A stretch of DNA of 64,000 nucleotides from Nocardioides sp. Iso805N (GTDB lineage Bacteria; Actinomycetota; Actinomycetes; Propionibacteriales; Nocardioidaceae), in NCBI RefSeq assembly GCF_000364605.1, contig NZ_KB822584.1, forward strand, positions 56,959-120,958, written 5' to 3'. This document shows positions 54,882 to 63,495 of the stretch, one piece after another. The position numbers and the translations under genes are program-made. Position 1 is the first letter of the stretch. Each line of letters starts with the position of its first letter. The notes beneath the pieces are model-generated. The model had not been told where the DNA came from, did no database searches, and was given only the letters and a program-made list of their open reading frames with translations.

Positions 54882-56143
54882 ACGTCCACCAGATCGTCCG
54901 CCGGCTCGGCTGGGGCGTCGCCGACCAGAGCGTCTCCAGCCTCAGCAACGTGCTGGTCAGCCTGGTCTGCGCGCACGCGCTGGGTGTGCACGGCTTCGGC
55001 GCCTTCAGCATCGCGTTCGTCTCCTACGCGGTGGTGCTCAACGCCTCCCGCGGGCTGTCCACCGACCCGCTCGTGGTGCGCTACAGCGGCTGCGCGCAGC
55101 CCATCTGGCGGCGAGCGGTCGCCAGCGCGGCCGGCACGGCCCTTTTGGTCGGGACGGTGGCCGGCGTGCTCTCCATCATCGCCGGCATCCTGCTGCCCGG
55201 CCACGTCGGTACAGCGTTCCTCGCGCTCGGCTTCGGCCTGCCGGGGCTGATGGTGCAGGACAGCTGGCGGTTCGCGTTCTTCGCCGCCGGCCGCGGCCAG
55301 GGCGCGCTCATCCTCGACCTGATCTGGACCGTCCTGGCCATCGCCGGGCTGGTCGCGGCGGTGCTCACCGACCACGACGGCATCGCGGCCTGCATGCTCA
55401 TCTTCGGCGGCACCGCGACCATCGCCGCGATCTGCGGCGTGTTCCTGACCGGCGTGCGGCCGATGATCGACCAGGTCCCGTCCTGGCTGCGCGAGCACCG
55501 CCACCTGGGCAGCCGCTACCTGGTGGAGAACCTCGCGGTCGGGCTCTCCCGCCAGCTGCGCATCGTCGCCGTCGGCGCCGCCGCCGGACTGGCCGCGGCC
55601 GGCTCGCTGCGCGCTGCGGAGATCCTGATGGGCCCGTTCCTGGTGGTGCTGATGGGCATCGCACAGGTCGCGGTGCCGGAGGCCTCCCAGGTGCTCACCT
55701 CGGCACCGCATCGTCTCTTCCGCTTCTGTCTGCTGCTGGGCGGGGTGCAGGCGGCGGTCGCGGCCGCCTGGGGTGCGCTGATGCTGATCATCCTGCCGCT
55801 CGGCGTCGGACAGCTGCTCCTCGACGACGTCTGGCACGGCGCCTACCCGGTGGTGCTGCCCTCGACCGTCGGCGTGATGCTGGGCTGTCTCTCCTCGGGC
55901 GCGACCTCCGGCGTACGCGCGCTCGGGGCGGCTCCGCGCAGCCTGTTCGCACAGCTCACCTCCTCGACCCTGTACGTCGTGGGCGGCGGCGTCGGTGCCT
56001 TCCTCGGCGGCGCCGTCGGCTCCGCCTGGGGCTGGGCGATCGGTGCCGGCATCGGCGTCGTCGTGTGGTGGATCCAGCTGCATCGTGCGGCCGCCGAGCA
56101 CATCCCAACCCCCAAGTCACCCCGCCCTCTGGAGGTCGTGTGA
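54878..56143 (+). CDS. Wzx-type polysaccharide flippase
   Basis: This 421-residue MATE/MVF-family protein has about 12 membrane segments with the polysaccharide-flippase start LGWGVADQSVSSLSNVLVSLVCA. SRYLVENLAVGLSRQLRIVAVG is the characteristic middle. It should move undecaprenyl-linked repeat units outward to the polymerase. It overlaps the neighbours at both ends by four bases upstream (ATGA) and one base downstream (TGATG). Confidence 0.88.
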   Translation: MNVHQIVRRLGWGVADQSVSSLSNVLVSLVCAHALGVHGFGAFSIAFVSYAVVLNASRGLSTDPLVVRYSGCAQPIWRRAVASAAGTALLVGTVAGVLSIIAGILLPGHVGTAFLALGFGLPGLMVQDSWRFAFFAAGRGQGALILDLIWTVLAIAGLVAAVLTDHDGIAACMLIFGGTATIAAICGVFLTGVRPMIDQVPSWLREHRHLGSRYLVENLAVGLSRQLRIVAVGAAAGLAAAGSLRAAEILMGPFLVVLMGIAQVAVPEASQVLTSAPHRLFRFCLLLGGVQAAVAAAWGALMLIILPLGVGQLLLDDVWHGAYPVVLPSTVGVMLGCLSSGATSGVRALGAAPRSLFAQLTSSTLYVVGGGVGAFLGGAVGSAWGWAIGAGIGVVVWWIQLHRAAAEHIPTPKSPRPLEVV

Positions 56144-58245
56144 TGGCACCCCTGCTCACCATCGGACTGCCCGTGCGCAACGGCGAGAAGTTCCTCGCCC
56201 GCGCACTGGACGGCCTGCTCGCCCAGACCCTGACCGACCTCGAGATCATCATCAGCGACAACGCGTCGACCGACGCCACCCCCGAGATCGCGGCCAAGTA
56301 CGTCGCCCTCGACCCGCGCGTCCACTACGTGCGCCAGGCCGGCAACCTGGGCGCGGCCGGCAACCACAACGCGGTGCGTGCGCTGGCCACCGGCCGCTAC
56401 TTCGCCTGGGCCAGCGACGACGATCTCTACGCTCCGACCCTCTTCGAGAAGTGCATCGCCGCCTTGGAGGCGGACCCGAGCCTGGCGCTCGCACACGCGC
56501 AGAGCGCCTTCGTCGACGAGGACGACCTGGTGATCGCGCCGGCGCCGTACCTGCTGGACACCGACTCCCCCGACCCCGCCGAGCGGCTGCGCAGCCTGCT
56601 GAACGTCAGCGGCGGCAACGACTTCTACGGCGTCGCCCGCACCGAGCTGTTCCGTCGGATCGGCCCGCTGGGCAGCTATCACAACGCCGACCGGGTCTAC
56701 GTGGCGGCGCTCGCGCTGCACGGTCGGTTCCACCACGTCCCGGAGGTGCTCTACTTCCGCCGTGACCACCCCGACCGCGGCGAGCGGGCGCCCGGCCTGC
56801 GGGCGCGCTGCGCCGGCCTCGACCCGCGCCGCGCGGACCGGCTGCGAAACCCGCTGCCCCGCCTGCTGATCGAGTACGTGCTGGCCTACCTGGTGCACAT
56901 CTGGCGCGCTCCGCTGGGGCTGCGCGCGAAGGCGAGCTGCCTCGGTGCGCTGTCCGGGTGGCTGCTCAGTCGGACGATGCCGGGCCGGTCGGGCCGCATC
57001 ATGGCGACCACCGACCCTGCCGTGGCGGAGCGGCGGCAGGAGCCGCCACGACCGCTGCGGGTGGCGGCGCTCGGGTTCTACGGCATCGGCAACCTCGGCA
57101 ACGAGGCATCCCTGTCCGCCTTCGCCGACTGGCTGCGCGCCGAGCATCCCGACGCTGAGCTCTCCGTGCTGGGCGTCGACGCGGCCGCTGTCGAGCGCGA
57201 GCACGACCTGCCGGCGTCGCGGCTGATGACCTACCGCCGCGATCTCTCCGGCGGTGGACCGGTCGTCGGCGTGCTCAAGGCGCTGAGTCGGCTGGCCGAC
57301 GTGCCTCGCTTGTGGCACCTGGTCGGCCGGACCGACGCCGTCGTCATACCAGGCTCGGGGGTGCTGGAGACCGGCCTCGGCCTGCGACCGTGGGGCCTGC
57401 CCTACTGGCTCTTCGTGGTGGCGCTGTGCTGCCGCCTGCGCGGGCGCCGGTTCGCGCTGGTCAGCGTGGGCGCTCAGCCCGGCCAGGATCATGCCACCCG
57501 GCTGCTGCACCGCTGGACGCTGCGGCTGGCGACCTGGGTCTCGGTCCGCGACCAGGGCTCGCGGGAGGCGGTGGCGGCCGACGGGGTTCGTCGCGAGGTC
57601 TCGATCGCACCGGATCTGGTGCTGGGCCATCTCTCGCCCACGGGCATCGAGCAGGAGTCCGACGAGGTGGCCGTCGGCGTGATGGCCTACTACGGCGGCG
57701 GGCAGGGCAACGGCGCTCGCGCCCTGGCCCGCTACACCACCTCGGTGGCCCGCGCCGTCCGGCTCCTGGCCGAGCGCGGCGAGAGCGTCACCCTCGTCGT
57801 CGGCGATCTCGCCGACCGGCCCGTCGCGGAGGCGGTCGCTCGCAAGGCCCGCTCCGGTGGCAGCGCCCGCCTCACCCGTGTCGAGGGCGAGATCCGGGTC
57901 AGTCCTGCCAACACCCTGCCGGCGGTGGCCGCCGAGCTGGAGCGCGCGGAGGTGGTGGTCGCCAGTCGCTTCCACACCCTCGTCGCCGCGCTCGCCGTCG
58001 GCCGCCCGGTGGTGACACTCGGCTATGCGCCCAAGAGCGCAGAGCTGCAATCGACGTACGGCCTGCCGCCGCTCAGCCAACCCATCGACCAGATCGACCC
58101 GGAGCTGCTCATCGCCCAGGTCGAGCGGGCGAGGGCCGCGGACCGGCCGTCCGACAAGACCACGACGCGCATACGTGAGCAGCTGCGCGCCCAGTACCGG
58201 GAGCTGTGGGAAGTCCTCCACGACTCCTCTGAACGAGGGAAGTGA
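56143..58245 (+). CDS. GT2 glycosyltransferase - pyruvyltransferase fusion
   Basis: This 700-residue protein joins two enzymes. Residues 1-270 are GT2 (LTIGLPVRNGEKFLARALDG, IIISDNASTDATPE, YFAWASDDDLY with the DxD metal site). Residues 305-690 are a polysaccharide pyruvyltransferase of the WcaK/CsaB type (LGFYGIGNLGNEASLSAFAD, PGSGVLETG, SRFHTLVAALAVGRPVVTLG). A Pro/Arg-rich linker with the internal M at 57001 joins them. A translation restart there is possible, but both halves are in frame. The product would transfer a sugar and add a pyruvate ketal, giving negative charge. Confidence 0.85.
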   Translation: MAPLLTIGLPVRNGEKFLARALDGLLAQTLTDLEIIISDNASTDATPEIAAKYVALDPRVHYVRQAGNLGAAGNHNAVRALATGRYFAWASDDDLYAPTLFEKCIAALEADPSLALAHAQSAFVDEDDLVIAPAPYLLDTDSPDPAERLRSLLNVSGGNDFYGVARTELFRRIGPLGSYHNADRVYVAALALHGRFHHVPEVLYFRRDHPDRGERAPGLRARCAGLDPRRADRLRNPLPRLLIEYVLAYLVHIWRAPLGLRAKASCLGALSGWLLSRTMPGRSGRIMATTDPAVAERRQEPPRPLRVAALGFYGIGNLGNEASLSAFADWLRAEHPDAELSVLGVDAAAVEREHDLPASRLMTYRRDLSGGGPVVGVLKALSRLADVPRLWHLVGRTDAVVIPGSGVLETGLGLRPWGLPYWLFVVALCCRLRGRRFALVSVGAQPGQDHATRLLHRWTLRLATWVSVRDQGSREAVAADGVRREVSIAPDLVLGHLSPTGIEQESDEVAVGVMAYYGGGQGNGARALARYTTSVARAVRLLAERGESVTLVVGDLADRPVAEAVARKARSGGSARLTRVEGEIRVSPANTLPAVAAELERAEVVVASRFHTLVAALAVGRPVVTLGYAPKSAELQSTYGLPPLSQPIDQIDPELLIAQVERARAADRPSDKTTTRIREQLRAQYRELWEVLHDSSERGK

Positions 58246-58249
58246 AGTC

Positions 58250-58969
58250 ATGTCGCGAGCAGAGCTCGACACCTGGGGGTACGACGACATCGTCACGCTG
58301 CGCGAGCCGGGCCTGCCCGACCGCGCGACGATGCGCTGGCTGGGACACCAGCGGCTGCGCAATCGGGACCAGTGGTTCTGGCGGCGGTGGATGCTCTCCG
58401 TCGCACTCTTCCGGCGGGAGGTGCACTTCCGCCACCCGCTGCAGGGCAACGTCTTGCAGATGATCCAGGAGGGCCGGCTGCAGATCGGCCCGCGCAGCTA
58501 TCTCGAGTCCTCGATGACCATCCGGGGCAACGACGGCGCCCGGATCCTGATCGGCGCGGGCGCGGAGTTCAACCGCAACGTCACCATCGGCGCCGGTCAC
58601 CTCGTCGTCATCGGCGACCACGTCCTGGTCGGGCAGGGCTCCTACATCACCGACGTCAACCACGTCTTCGCCGACCCCGAGACGCCGGTCGAGGACCAGG
58701 GCTTCTCCACCCGCGGCCCGACGGTGATCGAGGACAACTGCTGGCTCGGTGCCAACGTCATCGTCACCTCGGGCGTGCGGATCGGCCGCTGCAGCGTCAT
58801 CGGAGCCGGCGCGGTCGTCACGCGGAGCGTGCCGGCGTACTCGATCGTGCGCGGAGGTACGTCGAAGGCGTTCCCGCGGCGGGATCTGGGCGATCGGCGG
58901 CCGATGGCGGAGGCGATGGGTGAGCCGATGGGCGAGTCTGCCCAGGAGACTGTCTCTGCTGCTTCGTAG
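58250..58969 (+). CDS. hexapeptide-repeat acyltransferase
   Basis: This 239-residue protein has a left-handed beta-helix of hexapeptide repeats: GARILIGAGAEFNRNVTIGAGHLVVIGDHVLVGQGS, then IEDNCWLGANVIVTSGVRIGRCSVIGAGAVVTRSVPAYSIVRGG. The His in DVNHVF is the expected catalytic residue of the CysE/LbetaH transferases. It should O-acetylate the sugar. The N-terminal 90 residues (WFWRRWMLSVALFRRE) are an extension. I chose ATG 58250, four bases after the fusion gene stop. It is the last gene of the cluster. Confidence 0.87.
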   Translation: MSRAELDTWGYDDIVTLREPGLPDRATMRWLGHQRLRNRDQWFWRRWMLSVALFRREVHFRHPLQGNVLQMIQEGRLQIGPRSYLESSMTIRGNDGARILIGAGAEFNRNVTIGAGHLVVIGDHVLVGQGSYITDVNHVFADPETPVEDQGFSTRGPTVIEDNCWLGANVIVTSGVRIGRCSVIGAGAVVTRSVPAYSIVRGGTSKAFPRRDLGDRRPMAEAMGEPMGESAQETVSAAS

Positions 58970-58989
58970 CCCGGTGCCTTCTGTGGGTG

Positions 58990-59015
58990 CCCGCCGGGAT
59001 CGCTGTCCCGGCGGG
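58990..59015 (+). terminator. 10-bp perfect GC hairpin ending the EPS cluster
   Basis: The arms 58990-58999 and 59006-59015 (CCCGCCGGGA and complement) enclose six bases. It lies 20 bases after the acyltransferase stop. It probably ends the 18-kb transcript. Confidence 0.65.
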
Positions 59016-59128
59016 TGCTCACGGCTGGGGCAGCCGGTCCGCGGCGGTGGAGCTCGACGCAGCGCCTCCTGACTCGCCGTGCCAAAGCCGACCAAGGCGC
59101 GTACGCTCGCGGTGAGCAAGGGATCGAT

Positions 59129-59983
59129 ATGAGCGTCGTCGACATCGGGATCCCGGGCGTGGAGATCCCACCGGGAACGCACCTCTGCGCTCTCTACTCC
59201 GGCTCGGCCGAGCGGGACGACCTCCTGTTCCCTTTCCTGAGTCAGGGCCTCCGTCACGGGGACACCTGCGTGTGCTACCTCGACGGCCTCGAGCCCGGCG
59301 CTGTGCGTGCCCGGGCGGGAGGCGAAGCCGGCGTCGCGGGGCCGCCGACGGATCGACTCGACGTGCGCCCAGCCTCCGAGGTCTACCTGCAGTCCGGAAT
59401 GTTCTCGGTCGAGCACATGACCTCGGTGCTCTCGGACAACCTCGAGCAGGTGGTCGCGGAGGGCTCTGGACTGCTGCGTGCGACCGGGGAGATGCCGTGG
59501 CCCGGGATCCTGTCGCAGCCTCATGGTGCCGATGACTTCTTCGTCTACGAGGCGGCCCTCAACGACGTCGTGGATCGCAAGCCGGCGTTCTTCATGTGCA
59601 TGTACGACCTGCAGCGTTTCGGGCTCGACATGCTCGTTGCCGTGCTCAAGACCCACCCGCTCGTGCTCCTGGACCGAACGGTGCTCGAGAATCCGCACTT
59701 CCTGACCCGGGCTGAGTACGACGCCGAGGTCGCAGAGCCCACCAGCAGACCTCCCCTGGCTGATCCGTCCGCGGCTGGCCGGTGGCCGTCGCTGACCCCG
59801 AGCGAGCTGCGGATCGCCGCGTTCGTCGCCAAGGGTCTGACCAACAAGGACATCGCCCGGCAGCTGTTCGTGTCGGCGCACACCGTCGATGCGCACCTGA
59901 AGCACATCTTCACCAAGCTCGGCATCCACTCCCGCGTCGAGCTGACCGTGCTCACCATGAAGCACCGGACACCGGTCGGCTGA
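59129..59983 (+). CDS. MEDS-domain LuxR-type regulator
   Basis: This 284-residue protein has an N-terminal MEDS (DcmR-type) sensory domain (about 10-170: GTHLCALYSGSAERDDLLFPFLSQGL, CVCYLDG, EVYLQSGMFSVEHM, WPGILSQPHGADDFFVYEAALND). The C-terminal LuxR helix-turn-helix is at 215-280 (LTPSELRIAAFVAKGLTNKDIARQLFVSAHTVDAHLKHIFTKLG). MEDS domains may bind small ligands, and the FMCMYDLQRFG part is typical. AAGG lies upstream of ATG 59129. It follows the cluster by 160 bases and may regulate it (inference). Confidence 0.85.
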   Translation: MSVVDIGIPGVEIPPGTHLCALYSGSAERDDLLFPFLSQGLRHGDTCVCYLDGLEPGAVRARAGGEAGVAGPPTDRLDVRPASEVYLQSGMFSVEHMTSVLSDNLEQVVAEGSGLLRATGEMPWPGILSQPHGADDFFVYEAALNDVVDRKPAFFMCMYDLQRFGLDMLVAVLKTHPLVLLDRTVLENPHFLTRAEYDAEVAEPTSRPPLADPSAAGRWPSLTPSELRIAAFVAKGLTNKDIARQLFVSAHTVDAHLKHIFTKLGIHSRVELTVLTMKHRTPVG

Positions 59984-60061
59984 TCCACACTCCTCTACGA
60001 GGTCACTCGCGCGACCCGGGCACGAAGCTTGGCGAGACGCCGCGTCGAGCGCGCACCTGAC

Positions 60062-60164
60062 GGGGGATGCGGTTCTGGCCTGTCATTTCCCCGCCTGTGT
60101 GCGGAAATGACAACGGGGGTGCGGTTCCGGCGTGCGATTTCCCCACCCGTGGGCGGAAATGACA
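60062..60164. repeat. two 50-base tandem units, each a hairpin
   Basis: Unit 1 (60062-60112) and unit 2 (60115-60164) share GGTTCYGGCSTG..ATTTCCCC and end GCGGAAATGACA. In unit 1 TGTCATTTCC pairs with GGAAATGACA. The array fills most of the gap between the regulator and the convergent TPR-like gene. It may terminate both. Confidence 0.7.
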
Positions 60165-60196
60165 GCCCCGGCGTGGCGTGGTGCTCGCACACCTCG

Positions 60197-61159
60197 TCAC
60201 GCTCCGGCGAGCGCGCTCCTGACGTCGGCAATGCTCTCGCTGGCGGGTCCGTTGATCTCGGGTGTGGCTAGCAGGAACAAGGCATCGGAGATGGCATCGG
60301 CGGAGGACTCCTCGTACTCCACGTCGTCGTAGCATTCGAAGATCTCCGCCCAGCGCTCCAGATCGGTGGTCGAGAAGTCGCCCCGCTCGAAGCGCAGCAG
60401 GGCAGAGCCGATGTGCTGCCGATCCAGCTGGACCAGCGGCGGATCGCCACGTGGACCGAGCCGGCTCAGCAGTTGGTCACCTTCGGCCGGCGTGATGCGG
60501 AAGTCGCGAATGTCGAGCAGCACCCGCCGGCGCTCATCCACCTTTGAGCTCATGTTCAGCATCCGTGAGATCGCAGGAAGGTCATCCGCATAGACCCAGG
60601 CGGATATCTCGAGCCCGCCGAGCAGGATTTCCAACAGGGCTGGTGCATCGTCCTGCCCCAGCAGCAGTCCCTCCAACTCGCGAGGGATCGGGCTGTCCGG
60701 GTCTTTTGCCTCCTTCCTGAACTCGGCGTTCAGGAGGAGAAGGGACCGTATGAGCAGGTCGCGATCGTCGGCAAGCACCGCTGCCTCGGCCGTGAGCGTC
60801 AGCACCTCGACGTTGCGCCAGTGGAGGTCCTGCGCTTCGAAGTACGACGCGTCCACGGCTTGCAGAGCCTCAAGGGCGTACGCCGGCTCGTTCTGCTCCA
60901 CCGCGGCGCGGCCGAAGTGAAGTGCCGGGAAATTGCCGGTGCCGGCGCGCTTCGCCTCGAGGAACTTCTCCCTCGCTTCTTCGAGGGTGACCTCTCGAAG
61001 AAGCGCGAGGGCCCCGAAGACGCAAGCCGCAAGCTCGGCGCGATCCGCCGCCGATCCCTCGTCGCTCTCGCGCAGCTCTCGTTCGATCTTCCTGAACGCA
61101 TCGGGATTCCGCGGCACCTCGTACATCGCGCGCTCGAATTCACTCCGAAGATCTCGCAT
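60197..61159 (-). CDS. TPR-like helical protein, unknown function
   Basis: I do not recognise a named family. The 320-residue, strongly acidic product is all-helical: FALHFGRAAVEQNEPAYALEALQAV-type repeats suggest a tetratricopeptide-like fold (about 60-180). The last 60 residues (ALLRFERGDFSTTDLERWAE and LATPEINGPASESIADV) resemble a small domain found in many stand-alone proteins of accessory or immunity-type loci; this is a weak recollection. It has no signal or membrane segment. The locus borders the decayed tail, so an immunity-type role is possible but unproven. Confidence 0.55.
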   Translation of the reverse strand: MRDLRSEFERAMYEVPRNPDAFRKIERELRESDEGSAADRAELAACVFGALALLREVTLEEAREKFLEAKRAGTGNFPALHFGRAAVEQNEPAYALEALQAVDASYFEAQDLHWRNVEVLTLTAEAAVLADDRDLLIRSLLLLNAEFRKEAKDPDSPIPRELEGLLLGQDDAPALLEILLGGLEISAWVYADDLPAISRMLNMSSKVDERRRVLLDIRDFRITPAEGDQLLSRLGPRGDPPLVQLDRQHIGSALLRFERGDFSTTDLERWAEIFECYDDVEYEESSADAISDALFLLATPEINGPASESIADVRSALAGA

Positions 61160-61382
61160 CGTGCGAACGCCTCACATCGTGTAGCCGGGACCCGCGCGCC
61201 CTTGTCGTAACTCGGAACTGCCCATCGAAGGACGTCCGTACGTTAAGCCTCGGCGCGTCCTCTGCGCGCGCGAATTCGGGCCGCCGCCGCGGAATCTGCG
61301 GCAAGATACCGGCTGTCGTGAGGGCACGTCGGTAAGAGGGTGGCTGGAGCATGCACCGCCTGGAGCCTGCGGCCGGAGCGTC

Positions 61383-61571
61383 TCAGGAAGCGAGCGCGTA
61401 CCCGATCGTGATGAACGCGCCGACAACGAAGCCGACCACGATGAGCGCTGCGCCTGCGAAGACCAGCCACGCCAAGGTGGTCGAGGAAGACGAGGTTGGC
61501 ATCGGCGCCTGGGGACGTGAGGGTGCCGGGTACGGGTCGACGTCGGCGAGTCGGTCGCTATAGGGCGCCAC
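61383..61571 (-). CDS. small membrane protein, unknown function
   Basis: This 62-residue product has one membrane segment (LAWLVFAGAALIVVGFVVGAF) after a Pro/Ser-rich N-terminus. I chose GTG 61571, preceded by AAGGAGG at eight bases. An ATG at 61589 is in frame, and an uninterrupted frame reaches further up through Gly/Ser/Asn-rich codons that follow a 6-base DNA repeat, so a longer product cannot be excluded. No family is recognised. Confidence 0.6.
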   Translation of the reverse strand: MAPYSDRLADVDPYPAPSRPQAPMPTSSSSTTLAWLVFAGAALIVVGFVVGAFITIGYALAS

Positions 61572-61879
61572 GGATCCATCCTCCTTCATCGCAGAGTCCT
61601 CGGCGTCGGGTTGGCGTCGGGAGTTGGCAATCAGAGCCACGGCCTCGCTTAGTCGGGTCGTCACGCTTGTCCTGGCGCTGCCGTTCCCGCTGCCGTTGCC
61701 GCTGCCGTTCCCGCTGCCGCTCGTCCTCGGCATGGTCGCCCTGCATCTGCGCACACCGCCGCCACTCCCACCTCGGGCGCTGCAGCGGGCGAGACGCAGA
61801 CGCGGTACGCCTACTCGGCCGGCGTCACCCCTTCTGATGGCTGGGGCGTAGCCGCTCACCGCGTAGGAGGCACCACGTT
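61572..61879. other. 308-base stretch with short tandem repeats
   Basis: The main feature is a short array of 6/12-base units (GCTGCCGTTCCC, GTTGCC) at 61677-61719. In one minus-strand frame it would code Arg/Gln/Glu repeats and in another Gly/Ser/Asn repeats. I see no clear gene. Confidence 0.5.
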
Positions 61880-62212
61880 CAGCCCCACTGCATGTACCAG
61901 CCTTCATCGGCCGACGGTCCAGCCGGCGGCGAGGGCTCCTCAGCATCCGACGGCTCTGCGGTCCCTTGGAAGAACTCAAGTGTGTAGTCAGTGCGCGGTC
62001 GCATGCCAAGAGCTTCGAGGGCTTCGCGCGACGGCAGTGTACGCACCAAGGGCCACGGAGGTGGTTGTCGACGTAGCCACCCTGTGCTGGGCCGGCCGCG
62101 AGCAAGGTCTCCACGTCGGCTTCATCTATCCGGCCTGCTGGATGAATTCGTCCACCAGCACGATTGCGCCGCCCGTGAAAAGCGGGCCGGACCAATCGGC
62201 GTAGGGGTTCAT
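61880..62212 (-). pseudogene. small gene broken by two frameshifts
   Basis: A strong ribosome site (GGAGGAGG) precedes ATG 62212. The first frame gives MNPYADWSGPLFTGGAIVLV-DEFIQQAG and stops at 62126. The next frame continues sensibly as RIDEADVETLLAAGPAQGGY-VDNHLRGPW. A third frame carries VRTLPSREALEALGMRPRTD and ends at the stop 61880. Joined, they would make about 110 residues. The reconstruction is by eye. The family is unknown. A lone 28-residue peptide is the alternative. Confidence 0.4.
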
Positions 62213-62929
62213 GAAAACCTCCTCCGATGTCTGGTGCGAACTGCCGAGGCAGCACGCCTTCGACGACTTTATGCGCATCTGCCCGAGCGCGTCAGCGCGA
62301 TCCCCGGGCGAGGCCGTCAGTCCTGGCGCTGCGAGGATCGCGAGCACGAATGCGTCGTGCCCTAGTGCCCTTGCCCACCCGGTCGAGGCCAGCGCGCTAT
62401 CGGTTGTTACCGATGAGCCTGTGGTCAGATAGGCCCGTTCCTCCTCGACCCCGAGCTCGAACAGCGTCCCACGCTGCGCCGCGAGGCCTGCTTGTCCGCG
62501 GAGCAGCGCGCGTAACCGATCCGGCCAGCCATGGCGAGGAACGCGCGGATAACCCCCGACAAAGCGACGGATAACCGTACGGGTCTATTGCGAAGATCCG
62601 TCGCGGGCTGGACGTCGTCGACGACAGGCTGGCCCGGCGTGCGGTGAGCGATCCCTTGCCGGACAGTTGCTGGTCGTTGTCCACGGTCAGGAAGAGCCAT
62701 TAAAGGCGACCGTATCCGGTTAGGCCGCCGAAAGTGCCTCCGAATTGCGCCTTCCGCATCGCGCAGGCCGCCTCCGCGGAATCAACTCAGGAAGTCAGAT
62801 CGTCGATCAATGCTCGTAACGGTTAGGTGACCCGTGGCCGCGAAAGCCATGTTGACGGACTAAACACGAAACTCCATCCACCTACGCGGCCGCGGATAAG
62901 GCGCGTCGGTCGTGTCGTCGCCAATCTTG
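62213..62929. other. 717-base decayed region
   Basis: There is no intact gene. It includes the recombinase remnant at 62423-62532, direct repeats CGGATAAC at 62546-62553 and 62568-62575 (22 bases apart), and a stretch of lower G+C from about 62700. Nothing else is recognised. Confidence 0.6.
62423..62532 (-). pseudogene. serine recombinase/resolvase N-terminal remnant
   Basis: From ATG 62532 the frame reads MAGRIGYARCSADKQ, the start of a Tn3-type resolvase (IGYARVSTxDQ, with the catalytic Ser as S12). A one-base shift then gives AQRGTLFELGVEEERAYL, which matches the next resolvase segment (AQRDxLxxLGVxxxRIYxD). Homology ends after about 37 residues. The protein would be non-functional. Confidence 0.6.
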
Positions 62930-63385
62930 TCATCGGCGACGATTGTCGAGGATGGTCGTCGCGACAGCATCTGCACGATTCCTCAGTCTCAGTATCCGAA
63001 CAATATTCCATGTCGGAACCGCAAGTGAAGTGATCCGTCGACCGTCAGAGAGAATGAATATCATTCCGTCATAGGAATGTTTGATCTCGACGATATCGCT
63101 CCTGAGGAAGGAGCGCTTTGTGAAGACATTTCTGATCCAGACGCGATCACCAGAAACAATCAAGACGATCCTATAGCACATGATCGCCAGAATCGCGATG
63201 GAGATGCCAGCGTACGCGATTGCCCACAGCAGGTTAGCAATACTGATTGGCCGAACCGCGATGATGGCGAGCCATAGGAAGACGGCCGCAGATGCAGGTG
63301 CTATGAACCACCGAGTGAACCTATCAAGGTAGAACCGTTCACCGCCTGACCCCCATTTGTCTCCCGCGTATCCAATTTCTTTCAC
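62930..63385 (-). CDS. membrane protein with bacterial PH-like domain
   Basis: This 151-residue product has two membrane segments (WFIAPASAAVFLWLAIIAV, then IANLLWAIAYAGISIAILAI). A PH-like C-terminal domain follows (VLIVSGDRVWIRNVFTKRSF, then DIVEIKHSYDGMIFILSDGRRI). G+C is distinctly lower than in the rest of the window, which suggests transfer. The GTG start 63385 lacks a good ribosome site. It lies downstream of the RHS tip on the same strand, where an immunity gene would be expected, but its sequence does not prove that role. Confidence 0.6.
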   Translation of the reverse strand: MKEIGYAGDKWGSGGERFYLDRFTRWFIAPASAAVFLWLAIIAVRPISIANLLWAIAYAGISIAILAIMCYRIVLIVSGDRVWIRNVFTKRSFLRSDIVEIKHSYDGMIFILSDGRRITSLAVPTWNIVRILRLRNRADAVATTILDNRRR

Positions 63386-63495
63386 GAGGGGAACCCGAGA
63401 CTAGCGACCGTCATGCCCGCACTTCCCACATAGGAACTCCAATGGTGCGCCTTGTTAAAATTCTCGTACATACTGCCTACGCCCCGGCCGATTCC

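Noticed and set aside
61383..62255. 290-codon minus-strand gene spanning the small membrane protein
   Set aside because: The frame upstream of 61600 crosses repeat DNA and the broken gene; only its last part has a ribosome site and membrane segment.
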